From: Paenibacillus sp. FSL H8-0548
GTDB taxonomy: Bacteria > Bacillota > Bacilli > Paenibacillales > Paenibacillaceae
Assembly: GCF_038630985.1 (NCBI RefSeq)
Contig: NZ_CP152049.1
Coordinates: 872,001-936,000 of the forward strand
Reading direction: 5' to 3'
Length of the DNA: 64,000 bases
Numbering within the stretch: position 1 is the stretch's first letter; every line of letters begins with the position of its first letter. The notes beneath the pieces are model-generated. The model worked only from the letters and a program-made list of their open reading frames with translations, ran no database searches and had not been told where the DNA came from. Both the position numbers and the translations under genes were made by a program. This document shows, one piece after another, positions 17,843-26,459 of this stretch.

Positions 17843-18628
17843 TTATTCAGCGTCGTTCACCATGCCAGCTTCCAACTCTTCTTCGCGCAATAGCGGGTTG
17901 AAAATTAGCTCGATAGAGACAGAGTCGTTACGCTGGACAGGGAAGCTAAGCAGTATTGATGGTATAATTCTACCATTTAGCAAAAGTCGGTAGCTCGTAT
18001 TGCGGCTGATCGGCACACCGCTAACAGAAACGATCTGACCGTTAAAATTAAATCGGATAACTCCAGTTTCAGCAAGTGCCTGATAAATGCTCAATCCCGG
18101 TCGGAAAGGTACACGATAGGCTTGAGTAATACGAGGGAACGCTGCGCCTCCGTTTATGATGACCGTTACAGATGCTTGGGGCCCGATAGGGAAGGGCAGC
18201 GGAAATGGGATCGGGAAAGGGAACGGCCCTGGCCCTGGGAACGGCCCTGGCCCTGGGAACGGCCCTGGCCCTGGGAACGGCCCTGGCCCTGGGAACGGCC
18301 CTGGCCCTGGGAACGGCCCTGGTCCTGGGAACGGCCCTGGCCCCGGGAACGGTCCTGGCCCCGGGAACGGTCCTGGCCCTGGGAACGGTCCTGGCCCTGG
18401 GAACGGTCCTGGCCCCGGGAACGGTCCTGGCCCTGGGAACGGTCCTGGCCCTGGGAATGGTCCTGGCCCTGGGAACGGTCCTGGCCCTGGTCCAGCTGGG
18501 AACATCCCCGGTCCTTGGCCTTGACCTGGCATAATCGTACGCGGGCCACTACAGCCGCAGTCATTGCCGGCTCTGGCTCGTTGCTGTATGACTAGATTTT
18601 GCTGCTCGTTAGCATAAGTATATTCCAT
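17843..18628 (-). CDS. Secreted-or-surface-type Pro/Gly hexapeptide-repeat protein (PGPGPF)n
   Basis: The 261-residue protein has a short head (MEYTYANEQQNLVIQQRARA with CGCSG), about 15 perfect PGPGPF repeats (roughly residues 47-136), a FPFPIPFPLPFPI linker, and a C-terminal ~110-residue globular domain (SVTVIINGGAAFPRI to SVSIELIFNPLLREEELE). The C-terminal part, with GLSIYQALAETG and SYRLLLNGRIIP, faintly resembles DUF4430/ubiquitin-like folds, but I do not claim it. No signal peptide is visible. Because the repeat is 18 bp long, several other frames on both strands also stay open; the minus frame is chosen because only it continues into a well-formed domain and is followed by its own terminator. 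Possible spore or cell-surface protein; function unknown. Confidence 0.75.
   Translation of the reverse strand: MEYTYANEQQNLVIQQRARAGNDCGCSGPRTIMPGQGQGPGMFPAGPGPGPFPGPGPFPGPGPFPGPGPFPGPGPFPGPGPFPGPGPFPGPGPFPGPGPFPGPGPFPGPGPFPGPGPFPGPGPFPGPGPFPGPGPFPFPIPFPLPFPIGPQASVTVIINGGAAFPRITQAYRVPFRPGLSIYQALAETGVIRFNFNGQIVSVSGVPISRNTSYRLLLNGRIIPSILLSFPVQRNDSVSIELIFNPLLREEELEAGMVNDAE
18219..18490. repeat. 18-bp tandem repeat, about 15 copies
   Basis: Units of the form GGGAACGGCCCTGGCCCT run without indels inside the Pro/Gly repeat gene. The copies drift in blocks: those near 18219-18340 carry GGCCCT, those near 18350-18485 carry GGTCCT, suggesting amplification in stages. Confidence 0.9.
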
Positions 18629-18753
18629 GCCAGCACTCAGTCTCCTTCACGAAACAGTCTAGGCCTTCATCCTGCTTTATCGTATGCGGCATATGCCTAT
18701 CTGGTGAGTAGAGAAAAGCTAGAGAGCTCATTAGAAACAAGGTCCCTGCGGAC

Positions 18754-18794
18754 AAAAAAAGGCGTCGTCTCTTGAAGGAGACGGCGCCTTTTTT
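18754..18794 (-). terminator. Terminator downstream of sodA (probably bidirectional)
   Basis: GGCGTCGTCTC pairs with GAGACGGCGCC around TTGAAG, flanked by A7 and T6, so it works in the sodA direction. Confidence 0.85.
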
Positions 18795-18813
18795 GAAATT
18801 TAGAAAAGAGATA

Positions 18814-19425
18814 CTATTTTACAGCTGCTTCGTAACGTTTGCCAACTTCATCCCAGTTAACTACATTCCAGAACGCTGCGATGTAATCAGGACGTTTGTT
18901 TTGGTAGTTAAGGTAGTAAGCGTGCTCCCAAACATCAAGACCAAGGATCGGCGTTTCGCCTTCCATGATCGGGCTGTCTTGGTTAGGCAAGCTGTATACT
19001 TTCAATTTGCCGTTTGCAACAGCAAGGAATGCCCAGCCGCTGCCAAAACGAGTTGCTGCTGCTTTAGCGAAGTCAGCTTTGAAAGCTTCAAGGCCGCCAA
19101 GCTCGCTGTCGATTGCTGCTGCAAGAGCGCCAGTTGGAGTTCCGCCAGCGTTTGGAGCGATTGTTTCCCAGAACAAGCTGTGGTTAGCATGTCCGCCGCC
19201 ATTGTTGCGAACAGCAGTGCGAATAGCTTCCGGAACGCTTGCAAGGTCAGCGATTAGCTCGTCGATTGATTTGCTTTGCAATTCTGGAGCGGACTCCAAA
19301 GCTGCGTTAAGGTTAGTCACGTATGCGTTATGGTGACGGCCGTGGTGAATTTCCATTGTAGTCGCATCGATATGCGGCTCAAGTGCGTTGTGCGCGTAAG
19401 GCAAAGCAGGTAGTTGATGTGCCAT
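18814..19425 (-). CDS. sodA: Superoxide dismutase (Mn/Fe family) SodA
   Basis: The 203-residue enzyme converts superoxide to oxygen and hydrogen peroxide in the cytoplasm. Metal ligands are visible in [21 protein letters not shown] and [19 protein letters not shown]. The N-terminus [20 protein letters not shown] is family-typical, as is the length. Ligand context (GGAL.. and WEHAYYL) suggests Mn, but metal cannot be settled by sequence alone. It stands as a single gene with its own terminator. A second, longer SOD lies 5 kb away. Confidence 0.96.
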   Translation of the reverse strand: MAHQLPALPYAHNALEPHIDATTMEIHHGRHHNAYVTNLNAALESAPELQSKSIDELIADLASVPEAIRTAVRNNGGGHANHSLFWETIAPNAGGTPTGALAAAIDSELGGLEAFKADFAKAAATRFGSGWAFLAVANGKLKVYSLPNQDSPIMEGETPILGLDVWEHAYYLNYQNKRPDYIAAFWNVVNWDEVGKRYEAAVK

Positions 19426-19788
19426 TATTTATACAGCCTCCTAATGATATGTAGTTATTCCACCTCATTATCCCTTATCCGATCGAATAAATCAACATTA
19501 TTGTTTCAAAAGTCGGCAGAAGAAAGGGATATGACATTGACCATAACCTGCAATAGGGTATCACTGACCTAGATGAATTATTCAAAATAGGCGTGTAGAA
19601 CTGTGTTATTTTACAGTAAAAACGATTAAATTAATGTAAGCGCTTAATATGAAGCGTTTTCAAGAGAAAAATGGTGATTTGTTTGAAATTTTAAAGTAAT
19701 ATAAAAGATAGAGGCAGGATATCGTTAAATTTTGTCGTAATATATTTTAAATGCAATACTATGACATGGTATAGAAGGTGTAATATTA
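19426..19788. other. Divergent intergenic region between sodA and a GNAT gene
   Basis: No gene is seen. The region is AT-rich and holds GTAAGCGCTTA near 19637 followed by TGAAGCGTTTTCA near 19651. Both are partial matches to the catabolite (cre) consensus, but each is imperfect and I do not call either a site. Confidence 0.35.
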
Positions 19789-20211
19789 ATGAATGTTCGT
19801 TCCTTCCAGTTGTCCGATTACCGACCAATTACAGCACTGCTTGAGGATGTACTTACCGAAGAGTGCTACGAACAAACAATGGAGGCATTTGCCCGCCAAT
19901 TGTCATGGGATAGTGATTTAGTTCTAGTTGCTGTCGAAAATTCCGAAATTGTGGGCATGATTATCGGTACGATAGATAATAACAAAGGTTATTATTATCG
20001 AATTGCCGTCTCTCCTCTCCATCAACGGAAAGGAATCGGTAAAACGCTTATCCAAGCATTGCGCCAGCGTTTTGAACAGCGCCGTGTCACAAAGATATTA
20101 ATTACCGCGGACGAGCACAATGAACCAGTTTTACCGCTGTACGAGTCGATGGGCTATGTAGCCAACGATTTTATTAGAGCCTACCAAAAGCTGAGTATTG
20201 TGGCTGGTTAA
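19789..20211 (+). CDS. GNAT-family N-acetyltransferase
   Basis: The 140-residue protein has the GNAT fold order: an N-terminal strand (NVRSFQLSDYRPI), the central VAVENSEIVGMIIG, and the acetyl-CoA pyrophosphate loop QRKGIGKTL near residue 82. It ends with YESMGYVANDF. Substrate is unknown. It is similar in size to small Bacillus acetyltransferases such as YpeA. It is a single gene ending in a terminator. Confidence 0.9.
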   Translation: MNVRSFQLSDYRPITALLEDVLTEECYEQTMEAFARQLSWDSDLVLVAVENSEIVGMIIGTIDNNKGYYYRIAVSPLHQRKGIGKTLIQALRQRFEQRRVTKILITADEHNEPVLPLYESMGYVANDFIRAYQKLSIVAG

Positions 20212-20244
20212 CGCGAAATTTACTGCATGTATGTTTTACGCAGG

Positions 20245-20290
20245 GCATATCTGTATCGCCATTGCTTTTGGCGGTAGGATATGCTTTTCT
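20245..20290 (+). terminator. Terminator after the GNAT gene
   Basis: GCATATC..TATCGCCA pairs with TGGCGGTA..GATATGC and is followed by TTTTCTT. Confidence 0.75.
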
Positions 20291-20321
20291 TATTACTATA
20301 TACTGATATAAGGAGAACGGG

Positions 20322-20879
20322 ATGGAACCATATCGGCATTGTGTCATCAAAAGCTTCAAGCATAATGGCCACATACATCGTACATGGCAGCAGAATTGGC
20401 TAATTCCGGATGAGCTGCTCGCAGATGAGCACAAAGCGGAGTCTATGCACGTGCTTATTAATCAACAAACGCCAATCCAAGAATCCGATGGAAAGATATG
20501 GATAAGTCGTGTTCCGGCAGTCTCCTTTTTTATACCTGGGCATTGGTTTAATGTAGTCGCTTTGCTTGAGGAAGCGGGCGTACGCTATTATTGCAATATT
20601 GCGTCGCCGCCTTATTTGCAAGGGGATGTGCTGACTTATATAGATTATGATCTCGATGTTATTCGCACGGTAGTTGGCGAGAGGTTCGTCGTCGATCAAG
20701 ATGAATATGAAATGCATAAAGCTGCGTATCACTATCCGCAGATGGTTGAGGATAAGGTCCATGAGGGACTGGATACGCTGTTGCAGCGAATAGATCAAGA
20801 CCGGTCTCCTTTTCAGGACCAGCTTGTCATGCTTTATTATAAGGAATGGTTGAGGCGAAATGGTGAGGTGGAGCAATGA
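20322..20879 (+). CDS. ntdP: Nucleoside tri-/diphosphatase Ntdp (DUF402, YgaC-like)
   Basis: The 185-residue protein begins MEPYRHCVIKSFKHNGHIHR and contains the DUF402 core: PAVSFFIPGHWFNVVAL, YYCNIASPP, YIDYDLDVI and VVDQDEYEMH. These carry the acidic residues that bind metal in the family. Members hydrolyse nucleoside tri- and diphosphates. Length matches. Its stop overlaps the signal peptidase start by ATGA, so they are co-translated. Confidence 0.85.
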   Translation: MEPYRHCVIKSFKHNGHIHRTWQQNWLIPDELLADEHKAESMHVLINQQTPIQESDGKIWISRVPAVSFFIPGHWFNVVALLEEAGVRYYCNIASPPYLQGDVLTYIDYDLDVIRTVVGERFVVDQDEYEMHKAAYHYPQMVEDKVHEGLDTLLQRIDQDRSPFQDQLVMLYYKEWLRRNGEVEQ

Positions 20880-21499
20880 GTCTGCTGGGCAGGAATCGCA
20901 ATTCAGATGCTGAGATGGACGGAAATATAGAACAAAATGGCTCATCAGCTGAGGCACCTATACAAACTCGTACTACGTTTTTGGCAGAGCTCCTTGATTG
21001 GACGAAAACGGTGGTCATTGCATTTGCCGTCGTGATGCTTTTACATTATTTTGTTTTTAATCTCTCGAAGGTAGAGGGATATTCGATGGAGCCAACGTTA
21101 ACGCAGCATGAATGGATTTATGTAAATAAATTCGTTTATTTAGTTGGCAAGCCAGCTATCGGTGATGTTGTTATATTAAAGGAACCGAACACGGAGGCCA
21201 AAGAGGAGAAGTATCTTGTCAAAAGGATAGTAGGGGCTCCCGGTGACCGGATCGAGGTTCACAATCAGCATCTGTACCGTAATGGAGCGCTGGTGGACGA
21301 GCCTTATACGGATAGCATTATAGAAGATATGAACTATGGGCCAGAACTCATTCAGGCGGGGCATTATTTTGTCATGGGAGATAATCGTCACGCAAGAGCG
21401 AGTCTAGACAGCAGAACATTTCATGCAGTGCCGGAAGAGCTGATTCGCGGCAGAGCTGATTTTATTTTGTGGCCGTACAAAGAGATCAGAGCGCTGTAA
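20876..21499 (+). CDS. lepB: Type I signal peptidase
   Basis: The 207-residue membrane protein has one N-terminal helix (WTKTVVIAFAVVMLLHYFVF), then the peptidase domain with catalytic S70 in VEGYSMEPTL and Lys116 in YLVKRIVGAPGDRI, and the conserved GDNR near the C-terminus (YFVMGDNRHARASLDSR). It removes signal peptides of exported proteins, on the outer face of the membrane. The Ser-Lys dyad and single N-terminal anchor match Bacillus Sip enzymes. It overlaps ntdP. Confidence 0.93.
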   Translation: MSLLGRNRNSDAEMDGNIEQNGSSAEAPIQTRTTFLAELLDWTKTVVIAFAVVMLLHYFVFNLSKVEGYSMEPTLTQHEWIYVNKFVYLVGKPAIGDVVILKEPNTEAKEEKYLVKRIVGAPGDRIEVHNQHLYRNGALVDEPYTDSIIEDMNYGPELIQAGHYFVMGDNRHARASLDSRTFHAVPEELIRGRADFILWPYKEIRAL

Positions 21500-21508
21500 T
21501 CGCAGCAG

Positions 21509-21592
21509 CTGCTTACGAAGTAGGTTTGCAAGTGTGTGACTTAGGCAAACCTTAAGTTTATGCTTACGAGGTAGGTTTGTGAATGAATGACT
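21509..21592. repeat. Imperfect direct repeat before the rnhA remnant
   Basis: GCTTACGAAGTAGGTTTG (from about 21511) recurs as GCTTACGAGGTAGGTTTG (from about 21561), each followed by a related GTGA/TGACT stretch, 50 bp apart. Confidence 0.5.
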
Positions 21593-21645
21593 AAATCGTC
21601 ATTCTATGCACAAATCTTTGAGGAGGGGTCATCATAAACCACGTT

Positions 21646-21783
21646 ATGAACGATTCAAACGATGCATGCTCCGGCAATCCAGGACCTGGCGGATGGATGC
21701 TGCTTTTTGGCGTTCACGGGAAAGGGATTTCGGGCGGAACGAGGCGTACGAAACGTTTTGAGGGTTATAGCGATGATCAATAA
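21646..21783 (+). pseudogene. Remnant of an RNase HI (rnhA-like) gene, 5' part only
   Basis: The 45-codon open frame reads DACSGNPGPGGW then HGKGISGGTRRT, which is the RNase HI N-terminal signature (TDGxCxGNPGPGG followed by the KxxSGG..TT turn). It then runs into the queG leader and stops inside the queG start. The first catalytic Asp is missing: the family T-D-G-A-C is S-N-D-A-C here. Nothing of the NNRMEL, D70 or D134 regions remains. A good AGGAGGGG sits at 21621-21628, a leftover ribosome site. The simplest reading is an in-place deletion of rnhA with 5' end kept. Confidence 0.65.
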
Positions 21784-22933
21784 ATGGGCCAAGCTTAAGG
21801 AAGAAATGAAAGAGGCGGCATTAGAGCTTGGTATCGACAAGATCGGAGTTGCCTCCGCGGACCCTTTTGTATCATTGAAGCAAATTTTAATTAGACATCG
21901 GGAGCTTGGGAGAGAATCCGGCTTTGAGGAGCCGGATCTTGAGAAACGAACGACCCCGGCGCTGCTCTTCGATAATCCGCAGTCGATTATCGCTATTGCA
22001 ATCGCCTATCCCTCCAAGCTGAAGGACCCTCCGAAATCTGAGCCTGGCGCAAGAAGAGGCATTCTGTCTCGCTCGGCTTGGGGGGACGATTACCACAAGG
22101 TTCTGCGTGATCGGCTCGCCAAGCTGGAAGCATGGCTTAGAGAGCGGGTTCCAGAGCTGCGTGTGGAAAGCATGGTCGATACCGGCGCTTTGTCGGATCG
22201 TGCTGTTGCAGAGCGTGCAGGCATTGGGTGGAGTGCGAAAAATTGTGCGATCATATCCCCAGAGCTTGGATCGTGGATTTATCTCGGGGAAATGATTACG
22301 AATTTGCCCTTTGAGCCTGATGAGCCCATCACGGAAAATTGCGGCTCATGCACAAAATGTATTGATGCTTGTCCGACGGATGCACTCGTTGGGCCCGGCC
22401 AACTAAATTCCAGTCGTTGCATTTCCTTTGTAACACAGACAAAGGGGATGGTCTCTGACGAGCTCATGCGCAAAATCGGCAATCGTCTATATGGCTGTGA
22501 TACTTGCCAGACGGTCTGTCCAATTAATCGCGGCAAAAACTGGACGCATCAGCCTGAGCTGCAGCCCGACACGGAGCTCGTGAAGCCGCTGCTCGTTCCT
22601 TTGCTGACAATAGGCAACAAGGAGTTTAAAGCAAGATACGGAAGGACCTCCTCCGCATGGCGCGGCAAGAAGCCTATTCAGCGGAATGCAGTGATTGCGC
22701 TTGGCAACTTTAAGGATGCAAGCGCGGTGCCGGATTTAATACGCGTAATGGAGCAGGATACGAGGCCTGTGCTGCGAGGAACAGCAGCCTGGTCGCTAGC
22801 GCGAATTGGCGGTGAGCAGGCGAAGGCTGCCTTGCTGGCAGTTGTAGATAAAGAAAGCGATGAGGAAGCAAAGCAGGCGATGATGGATGCCATTGTTCAA
22901 ATAAGCGCGGCGGCTAACGATATAGGGCGATGA
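21773..22933 (+). CDS. queG: Epoxyqueuosine reductase QueG
   Basis: The 386-residue cobalamin- and FeS-dependent enzyme makes queuosine from epoxyqueuosine in tRNA. Visible are two [4Fe-4S] clusters: CGSCTKCIDACPTDAL and YGCDTCQTVCP. The N-terminal corrinoid-binding part has DTGALSDRAVAERAGIGWSAKN, and the C-terminal ~90 residues (LIRVMEQDTRPVLRGTAAWSLARIGGEQAK) are HEAT-like. A longer start at 21662 would read through the rnhA remnant; I chose the ATG at 21773, which follows GAGGG at 8 bases and begins MINKWAKLKEEMKEAA. Confidence 0.92.
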   Translation: MINKWAKLKEEMKEAALELGIDKIGVASADPFVSLKQILIRHRELGRESGFEEPDLEKRTTPALLFDNPQSIIAIAIAYPSKLKDPPKSEPGARRGILSRSAWGDDYHKVLRDRLAKLEAWLRERVPELRVESMVDTGALSDRAVAERAGIGWSAKNCAIISPELGSWIYLGEMITNLPFEPDEPITENCGSCTKCIDACPTDALVGPGQLNSSRCISFVTQTKGMVSDELMRKIGNRLYGCDTCQTVCPINRGKNWTHQPELQPDTELVKPLLVPLLTIGNKEFKARYGRTSSAWRGKKPIQRNAVIALGNFKDASAVPDLIRVMEQDTRPVLRGTAAWSLARIGGEQAKAALLAVVDKESDEEAKQAMMDAIVQISAAANDIGR

Positions 22934-23118
22934 ATAGGGAAAGCAGTTATTAGGACAGTACTTTGTAATCCTTGGGTTGAGAAGTTAATTTATTGCTGTT
23001 TATCTACTAAAATATGACTGTAACCAGTGTAAGACTGTTCGTTGCGAACATGGGGCGAACATGCTATTATTGGAGCATTATACACATGAGTAGAGATAGA
23101 AAGGGTTAGGTGAAAGGT

Positions 23119-23340
23119 ATGACTTGGGTTAACATTGTAGTGCCAATCGTTACATTAATTGCTGGAGCTGTAGGAGGCTTCTTTATTGGTGTATTTTATC
23201 TGCGCAAGCAGCTTGAAAAGATGCAAAATGATCCTGAAATGATTCAGAAAATGGCTAAGCAAATGGGCTATAACTTGAATAAGAATCAAATGCAAAAAGC
23301 GCAGCACATGATGAAAAATCAAAAAATGCCTCGCAGATAA
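23119..23340 (+). CDS. yneF: YneF family small membrane protein (UPF0154)
   Basis: The 73-residue protein has one N-terminal membrane helix (VPIVTLIAGAVGGFFIGVFYL) and a basic Met-rich tail (MQNDPEMIQKMAKQMGYNLNKNQMQKA), as in Bacillus YneF. A GTG at 23110 is possible, but the ATG at 23119 has AGGTGA just upstream. It lies 36 bp upstream of folE. Function unknown. Confidence 0.85.
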   Translation: MTWVNIVVPIVTLIAGAVGGFFIGVFYLRKQLEKMQNDPEMIQKMAKQMGYNLNKNQMQKAQHMMKNQKMPRR

Positions 23341-23376
23341 AAAATGGATTGAGAAGAGCTGGAGGGAGGTTCAGAA

Positions 23377-23970
23377 ATGGCGGGAAGAAAAGATTACGTC
23401 AATTCGAATGTAACGAGCAACCGGGAGCAAATTGAACATCACGTCAAAGAAATTTTGAAGCTAATTGGTGAAGATGTCGAACGTGAGGGCTTGATAGAAA
23501 CCCCTGCTCGTGTAACTCGGATGTATGAGGAAATTTTTGCTGGTTATGAGGTTGATCCGCGCGAGGTGCTTGGTGTAACGTTCGATGAGCAGCATGAGGA
23601 GCTTGTTATCGTCAAGGATATCGTTTATTACAGTCAATGTGAGCATCATATGGCGCCTTTCTTCGGTAAAGCGCATATCGGTTATTTGCCTAGCGGTAAA
23701 ATTGCGGGTTTAAGCAAGCTTGCTCGGCTCGTAGAGGCAGTTACTCGACGTCTTCAGGTGCAAGAGCGAATCACATCACAATTGGCGGATATTCTTACTG
23801 AGGAGCTGCAGCCGCATGGTGTAATGGTCGTTGTTGAAGGCGAGCACTTATGCATGTGCGCGCGCGGCGTGAAGAAGCCAGGCAGCAAGACGGTAACCTC
23901 AGCCGTAAGAGGAGAGTTCCGCAACAATTCTGCCCTTCGTTCTGAGTTTCTTACATTATTAAAGCAATAG
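23377..23970 (+). CDS. folE: GTP cyclohydrolase I FolE
   Basis: This 197-residue enzyme opens the GTP imidazole ring to form dihydroneopterin triphosphate, the first step of folate synthesis. The zinc-binding pair is complete: Cys and His in [15 protein letters not shown], and Cys in [14 protein letters not shown]. The region [22 protein letters not shown] is typical. The start follows GGAGGGAGG, the strongest SD in this part. A terminator follows at 23983. Confidence 0.96.
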   Translation: MAGRKDYVNSNVTSNREQIEHHVKEILKLIGEDVEREGLIETPARVTRMYEEIFAGYEVDPREVLGVTFDEQHEELVIVKDIVYYSQCEHHMAPFFGKAHIGYLPSGKIAGLSKLARLVEAVTRRLQVQERITSQLADILTEELQPHGVMVVVEGEHLCMCARGVKKPGSKTVTSAVRGEFRNNSALRSEFLTLLKQ

Positions 23971-23982
23971 CTCAAGGCTAAT

Positions 23983-24031
23983 AGAGAGGCTTCCTAAGAA
24001 GATAATTTACCTTCTTGGGGGGCCTCTCTTG
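23983..24031 (+). terminator. Terminator between folE and the opposite-strand SOD
   Basis: AGAGAGGC and TAAGAAG pair with CTTCTT and GGCCTCTCT around an AT-rich loop; the tail is short. Confidence 0.6.
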
Positions 24032-24064
24032 CTGTGTGTGACAGGGCAGAGAGACGAAGGCTTG

Positions 24065-25150
24065 TCAGAGAGCGGTCCAAACGAGCCTGCGTGCTTCCTC
24101 AAATCGATCATTAACATAGGGCCAATTGACTACACTCCACCATTGCTTTACGTATTCAGGGCGCTGATTTTGATATTTTAAATAATAGGCATGCTCCCAC
24201 ACATCTATAGGCAATACTGGAATCGCATCCCATTGCGACAAGTTCTGATGCTTCTCTGCTGTCAGGATCTCTAGCCGTCTGCTGCGTGGACTCCATATGA
24301 GAATAGTCCATCCACTGCCCTCAACCTTCGCTGCTGCCTCGCTGAATTGCTTCTTGAACGCAGCAAAGCTGCCAAAATCGCTTCGTATTTGAGTACTAAG
24401 TGAGCCCGCGGCTTCACCTCCGCCATAAGGGGACATCACACTCCAAAATAAAGTATGCAAGTAATGACCAGCGCCGTTAAAAGCGAGCTCGCGCTCCCAA
24501 TGCTTAACTAGATCAAAATTATTAGTTTCTCGCGCCGTTTGCAGCTGAAGCTCAGCTTTGTTTAAGCCATCGACGTAGGCCTTATGATGAATCGTATGAT
24601 GGATTCGCATCGTTGTTTCATCAATATAGGGCTCTAGGGCATGGTAAGCATAAGGCAAGGGAGGCAGCACATGTCCTCCTATCGCTACTTGCTGAGCGGG
24701 AGAGCGCTGCTCGCCGTCATGTGAGATGCTGGAGGCTTGGCGATAATGGGCCATAAGGCCAATATAGTAGTTGGACTCGCGAATGGCGTGGTTAATTACA
24801 GTTTTCGTAATTGCGGTGGATTCTGAGGCTATGCGTTCGGTTAGCTGTGTCAACTGATCAACATACGTTCGAGATTGCTGAAGGGCAGCATCGATAAGCG
24901 ATTCGACCGACTCCGCTACCTGTGCAGGCAGACGGGCTGGAAAGGGCAGCCAATCATCCAGCCACTGGTTGGTATAATGCGCGGTATGTGAGAAAACAGG
25001 CTCCCATGATTGCAGAAGCTGTACATATTGAGGCTCAAGCTCAGGTGCGGCTTGCAAAATAACAGCGGCATGCTCCTTCTCCTGCAGCTTCCAATGCCGT
25101 ATAAATTCGATAACGCGAACGGGCATGAGCGTTCCGTAAACAAAAAGCAC
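24065..25150 (-). CDS. Superoxide dismutase-family protein with N-terminal DUF2935-like helical domain
   Basis: The 361-residue protein has a full SOD domain (about residues 160-361) with all ligands: HHTIHHKAYVDG, GAGHYLHTLFWS and [19 protein letters not shown]. The first ~140 residues are helical (VIEFIRHWKLQEKEHAAV, then ESNYYIGLMAHYR) and look like a DUF2935 domain, which is known to be fused to SOD in Bacillaceae (SodF type). I chose the GTG start at 25150 because a perfect AAGGAGGTGA precedes it by 5 bases; an upstream ATG at 25201 would read through this site. A second SOD (203 residues) is 5 kb away. Metal and activity are inferred. Confidence 0.8.
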   Translation of the reverse strand: MLFVYGTLMPVRVIEFIRHWKLQEKEHAAVILQAAPELEPQYVQLLQSWEPVFSHTAHYTNQWLDDWLPFPARLPAQVAESVESLIDAALQQSRTYVDQLTQLTERIASESTAITKTVINHAIRESNYYIGLMAHYRQASSISHDGEQRSPAQQVAIGGHVLPPLPYAYHALEPYIDETTMRIHHTIHHKAYVDGLNKAELQLQTARETNNFDLVKHWERELAFNGAGHYLHTLFWSVMSPYGGGEAAGSLSTQIRSDFGSFAAFKKQFSEAAAKVEGSGWTILIWSPRSRRLEILTAEKHQNLSQWDAIPVLPIDVWEHAYYLKYQNQRPEYVKQWWSVVNWPYVNDRFEEARRLVWTAL

Positions 25151-25230
25151 GACCTTCACCTCCTTAGTCGAAACAAGTGCATCTATACTAGATGTATTCA
25201 TTTCGATGGAGGCTTATGTCGTGCTCGTAT

Positions 25231-26286
25231 TTATAATCGTTCTGCTTGCAGCTGTTGATCAACTTGGCTTAGAAATAAAGCTGCTCTTTGAATATACTCA
25301 CTCGGATGGACTTTAAACAGCAGCTCGTGCTTGCCGTCTTGTACGATCCAGGAGCGGGATAGAACGTTACCTTGTCCCTCGGAGACGGCTTCAGCAGTCT
25401 GAAAGGGCGCTTTAACGTCATTGGTGCCGTGAATAATGAAAAGCGGGATATCATAGACGTTTGAGATGACTTCACTTGCCGGGATAGAGCCAAAGCTGGT
25501 ACCCGTCCAAAGTGGAATCATCGATTCGATGAGCGGAAGCGAAAAGCTCGGCAAGGAAATAAATTGATTCAAGTTGTCAAATAACGCCTCGGAGCTTGGA
25601 ATAAATAAGCTATCAAGAATCATAGCATCAATAGCTTCGGTTTGAAGCGCTGCCTGTAGTGCAGTTCCAGCACCCATTGAGAAGCCCCAAACGACGATGT
25701 CCTCGGCGCCGCGAGCTTTGACGTAATCTACAGCAGCGAGCAGCTGCTGCGACTCCTCAAGCCCTCCAGTGGCTGGTGCTTTGTACTCCTTCGAGGCATA
25801 TCCATAGTCAAACAGCAATACATTATAGTTTAAGCCGTGCAGCAGCTTGGTTAGCTCATACATCGGCACCCAGGTTTCTTCGCGATTAGCACCGTAGCCA
25901 TGGCTGAAAACGACTGTACGCATAGATGCGGTAGGCTCGCTTGCTCCTTCGTAAGCAGGGACAAACCAGCCGCTGACGGTAGTATCACCGCTTTTGCTTG
26001 GAAAAATAACATCCTCGTAATCTAAGCCAATTGCGATTTGAGGATTAGAAGTGAGCGGAGCTACATAGGGATAGGCGAGCATCCAAGCTACATAACCATG
26101 AAATATGATGACAACGAGCAGACACGCGGCTATAAGAGAAGTAATAGAAGCAACGAGCAGATGCTTGCTGCGGCTTTTTGTTTTGCGAAGCTGAAAAAGC
26201 TTGTCGGCGTCTCCCAAAGGAAAGGGCTGAAGGCTCTGCGGAAATCCGCCTTCAAGGGGCAATGGTGTCATCATAGTCGTGCTCAT
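25231..26286 (-). CDS. Membrane-anchored alpha/beta hydrolase
   Basis: The 351-residue protein has an N-terminal membrane helix (about residues 45-75, VASITSLIAACLLVVIIFHGYVAWML) and an alpha/beta hydrolase domain. Visible are the oxyanion part VVFSHGYGANRE, the nucleophile elbow VWGFSMGAGTA, an Asp near FIIHGTNDVKAPF and the His in DGKHELLFK. Size and the SGWFVP start suggest family members close to YqkD-type hydrolases. A start at 26322 is possible, but the ATG at 26286 follows GGGAGG at about 9 bases. Substrate unknown. Confidence 0.85.
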   Translation of the reverse strand: MSTTMMTPLPLEGGFPQSLQPFPLGDADKLFQLRKTKSRSKHLLVASITSLIAACLLVVIIFHGYVAWMLAYPYVAPLTSNPQIAIGLDYEDVIFPSKSGDTTVSGWFVPAYEGASEPTASMRTVVFSHGYGANREETWVPMYELTKLLHGLNYNVLLFDYGYASKEYKAPATGGLEESQQLLAAVDYVKARGAEDIVVWGFSMGAGTALQAALQTEAIDAMILDSLFIPSSEALFDNLNQFISLPSFSLPLIESMIPLWTGTSFGSIPASEVISNVYDIPLFIIHGTNDVKAPFQTAEAVSEGQGNVLSRSWIVQDGKHELLFKVHPSEYIQRAALFLSQVDQQLQAERL

Positions 26287-26459
26287 GTCGTCGTCCTCCC
26301 TCTGTAATAGAGCATCCGTCAATGGAACTATTTGTTCACAAAAATGAAAGCGCTATCCATACTCTAGTACTTTAATCGTAGTCTGGTCCTAGGAGCCTGT
26401 CAATTAGTGTCGAGGTAATGTTAATTAGTTGTAATATTACTGTAATGTAACAACTTTTC

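Noticed and set aside
18122..18595. Long plus-strand and second minus-strand open frames over the Pro/Gly repeat gene
   Set aside because: The 18-bp repeat has no stops in several frames, so they stay open by chance. They lack SDs and domains. The 17843-18628 minus frame has a head, tail domain and terminator.
19636..19665. Catabolite-responsive elements before the GNAT gene
   Set aside because: GTAAGCGCTTA and TGAAGCGTTTTCA both deviate from the cre consensus at key places or by length.
21662..21772. N-terminal extension of QueG from 21662
   Set aside because: The reading overlaps the rnhA remnant in another frame and has no SD. The ATG at 21773 has one and gives the usual length.
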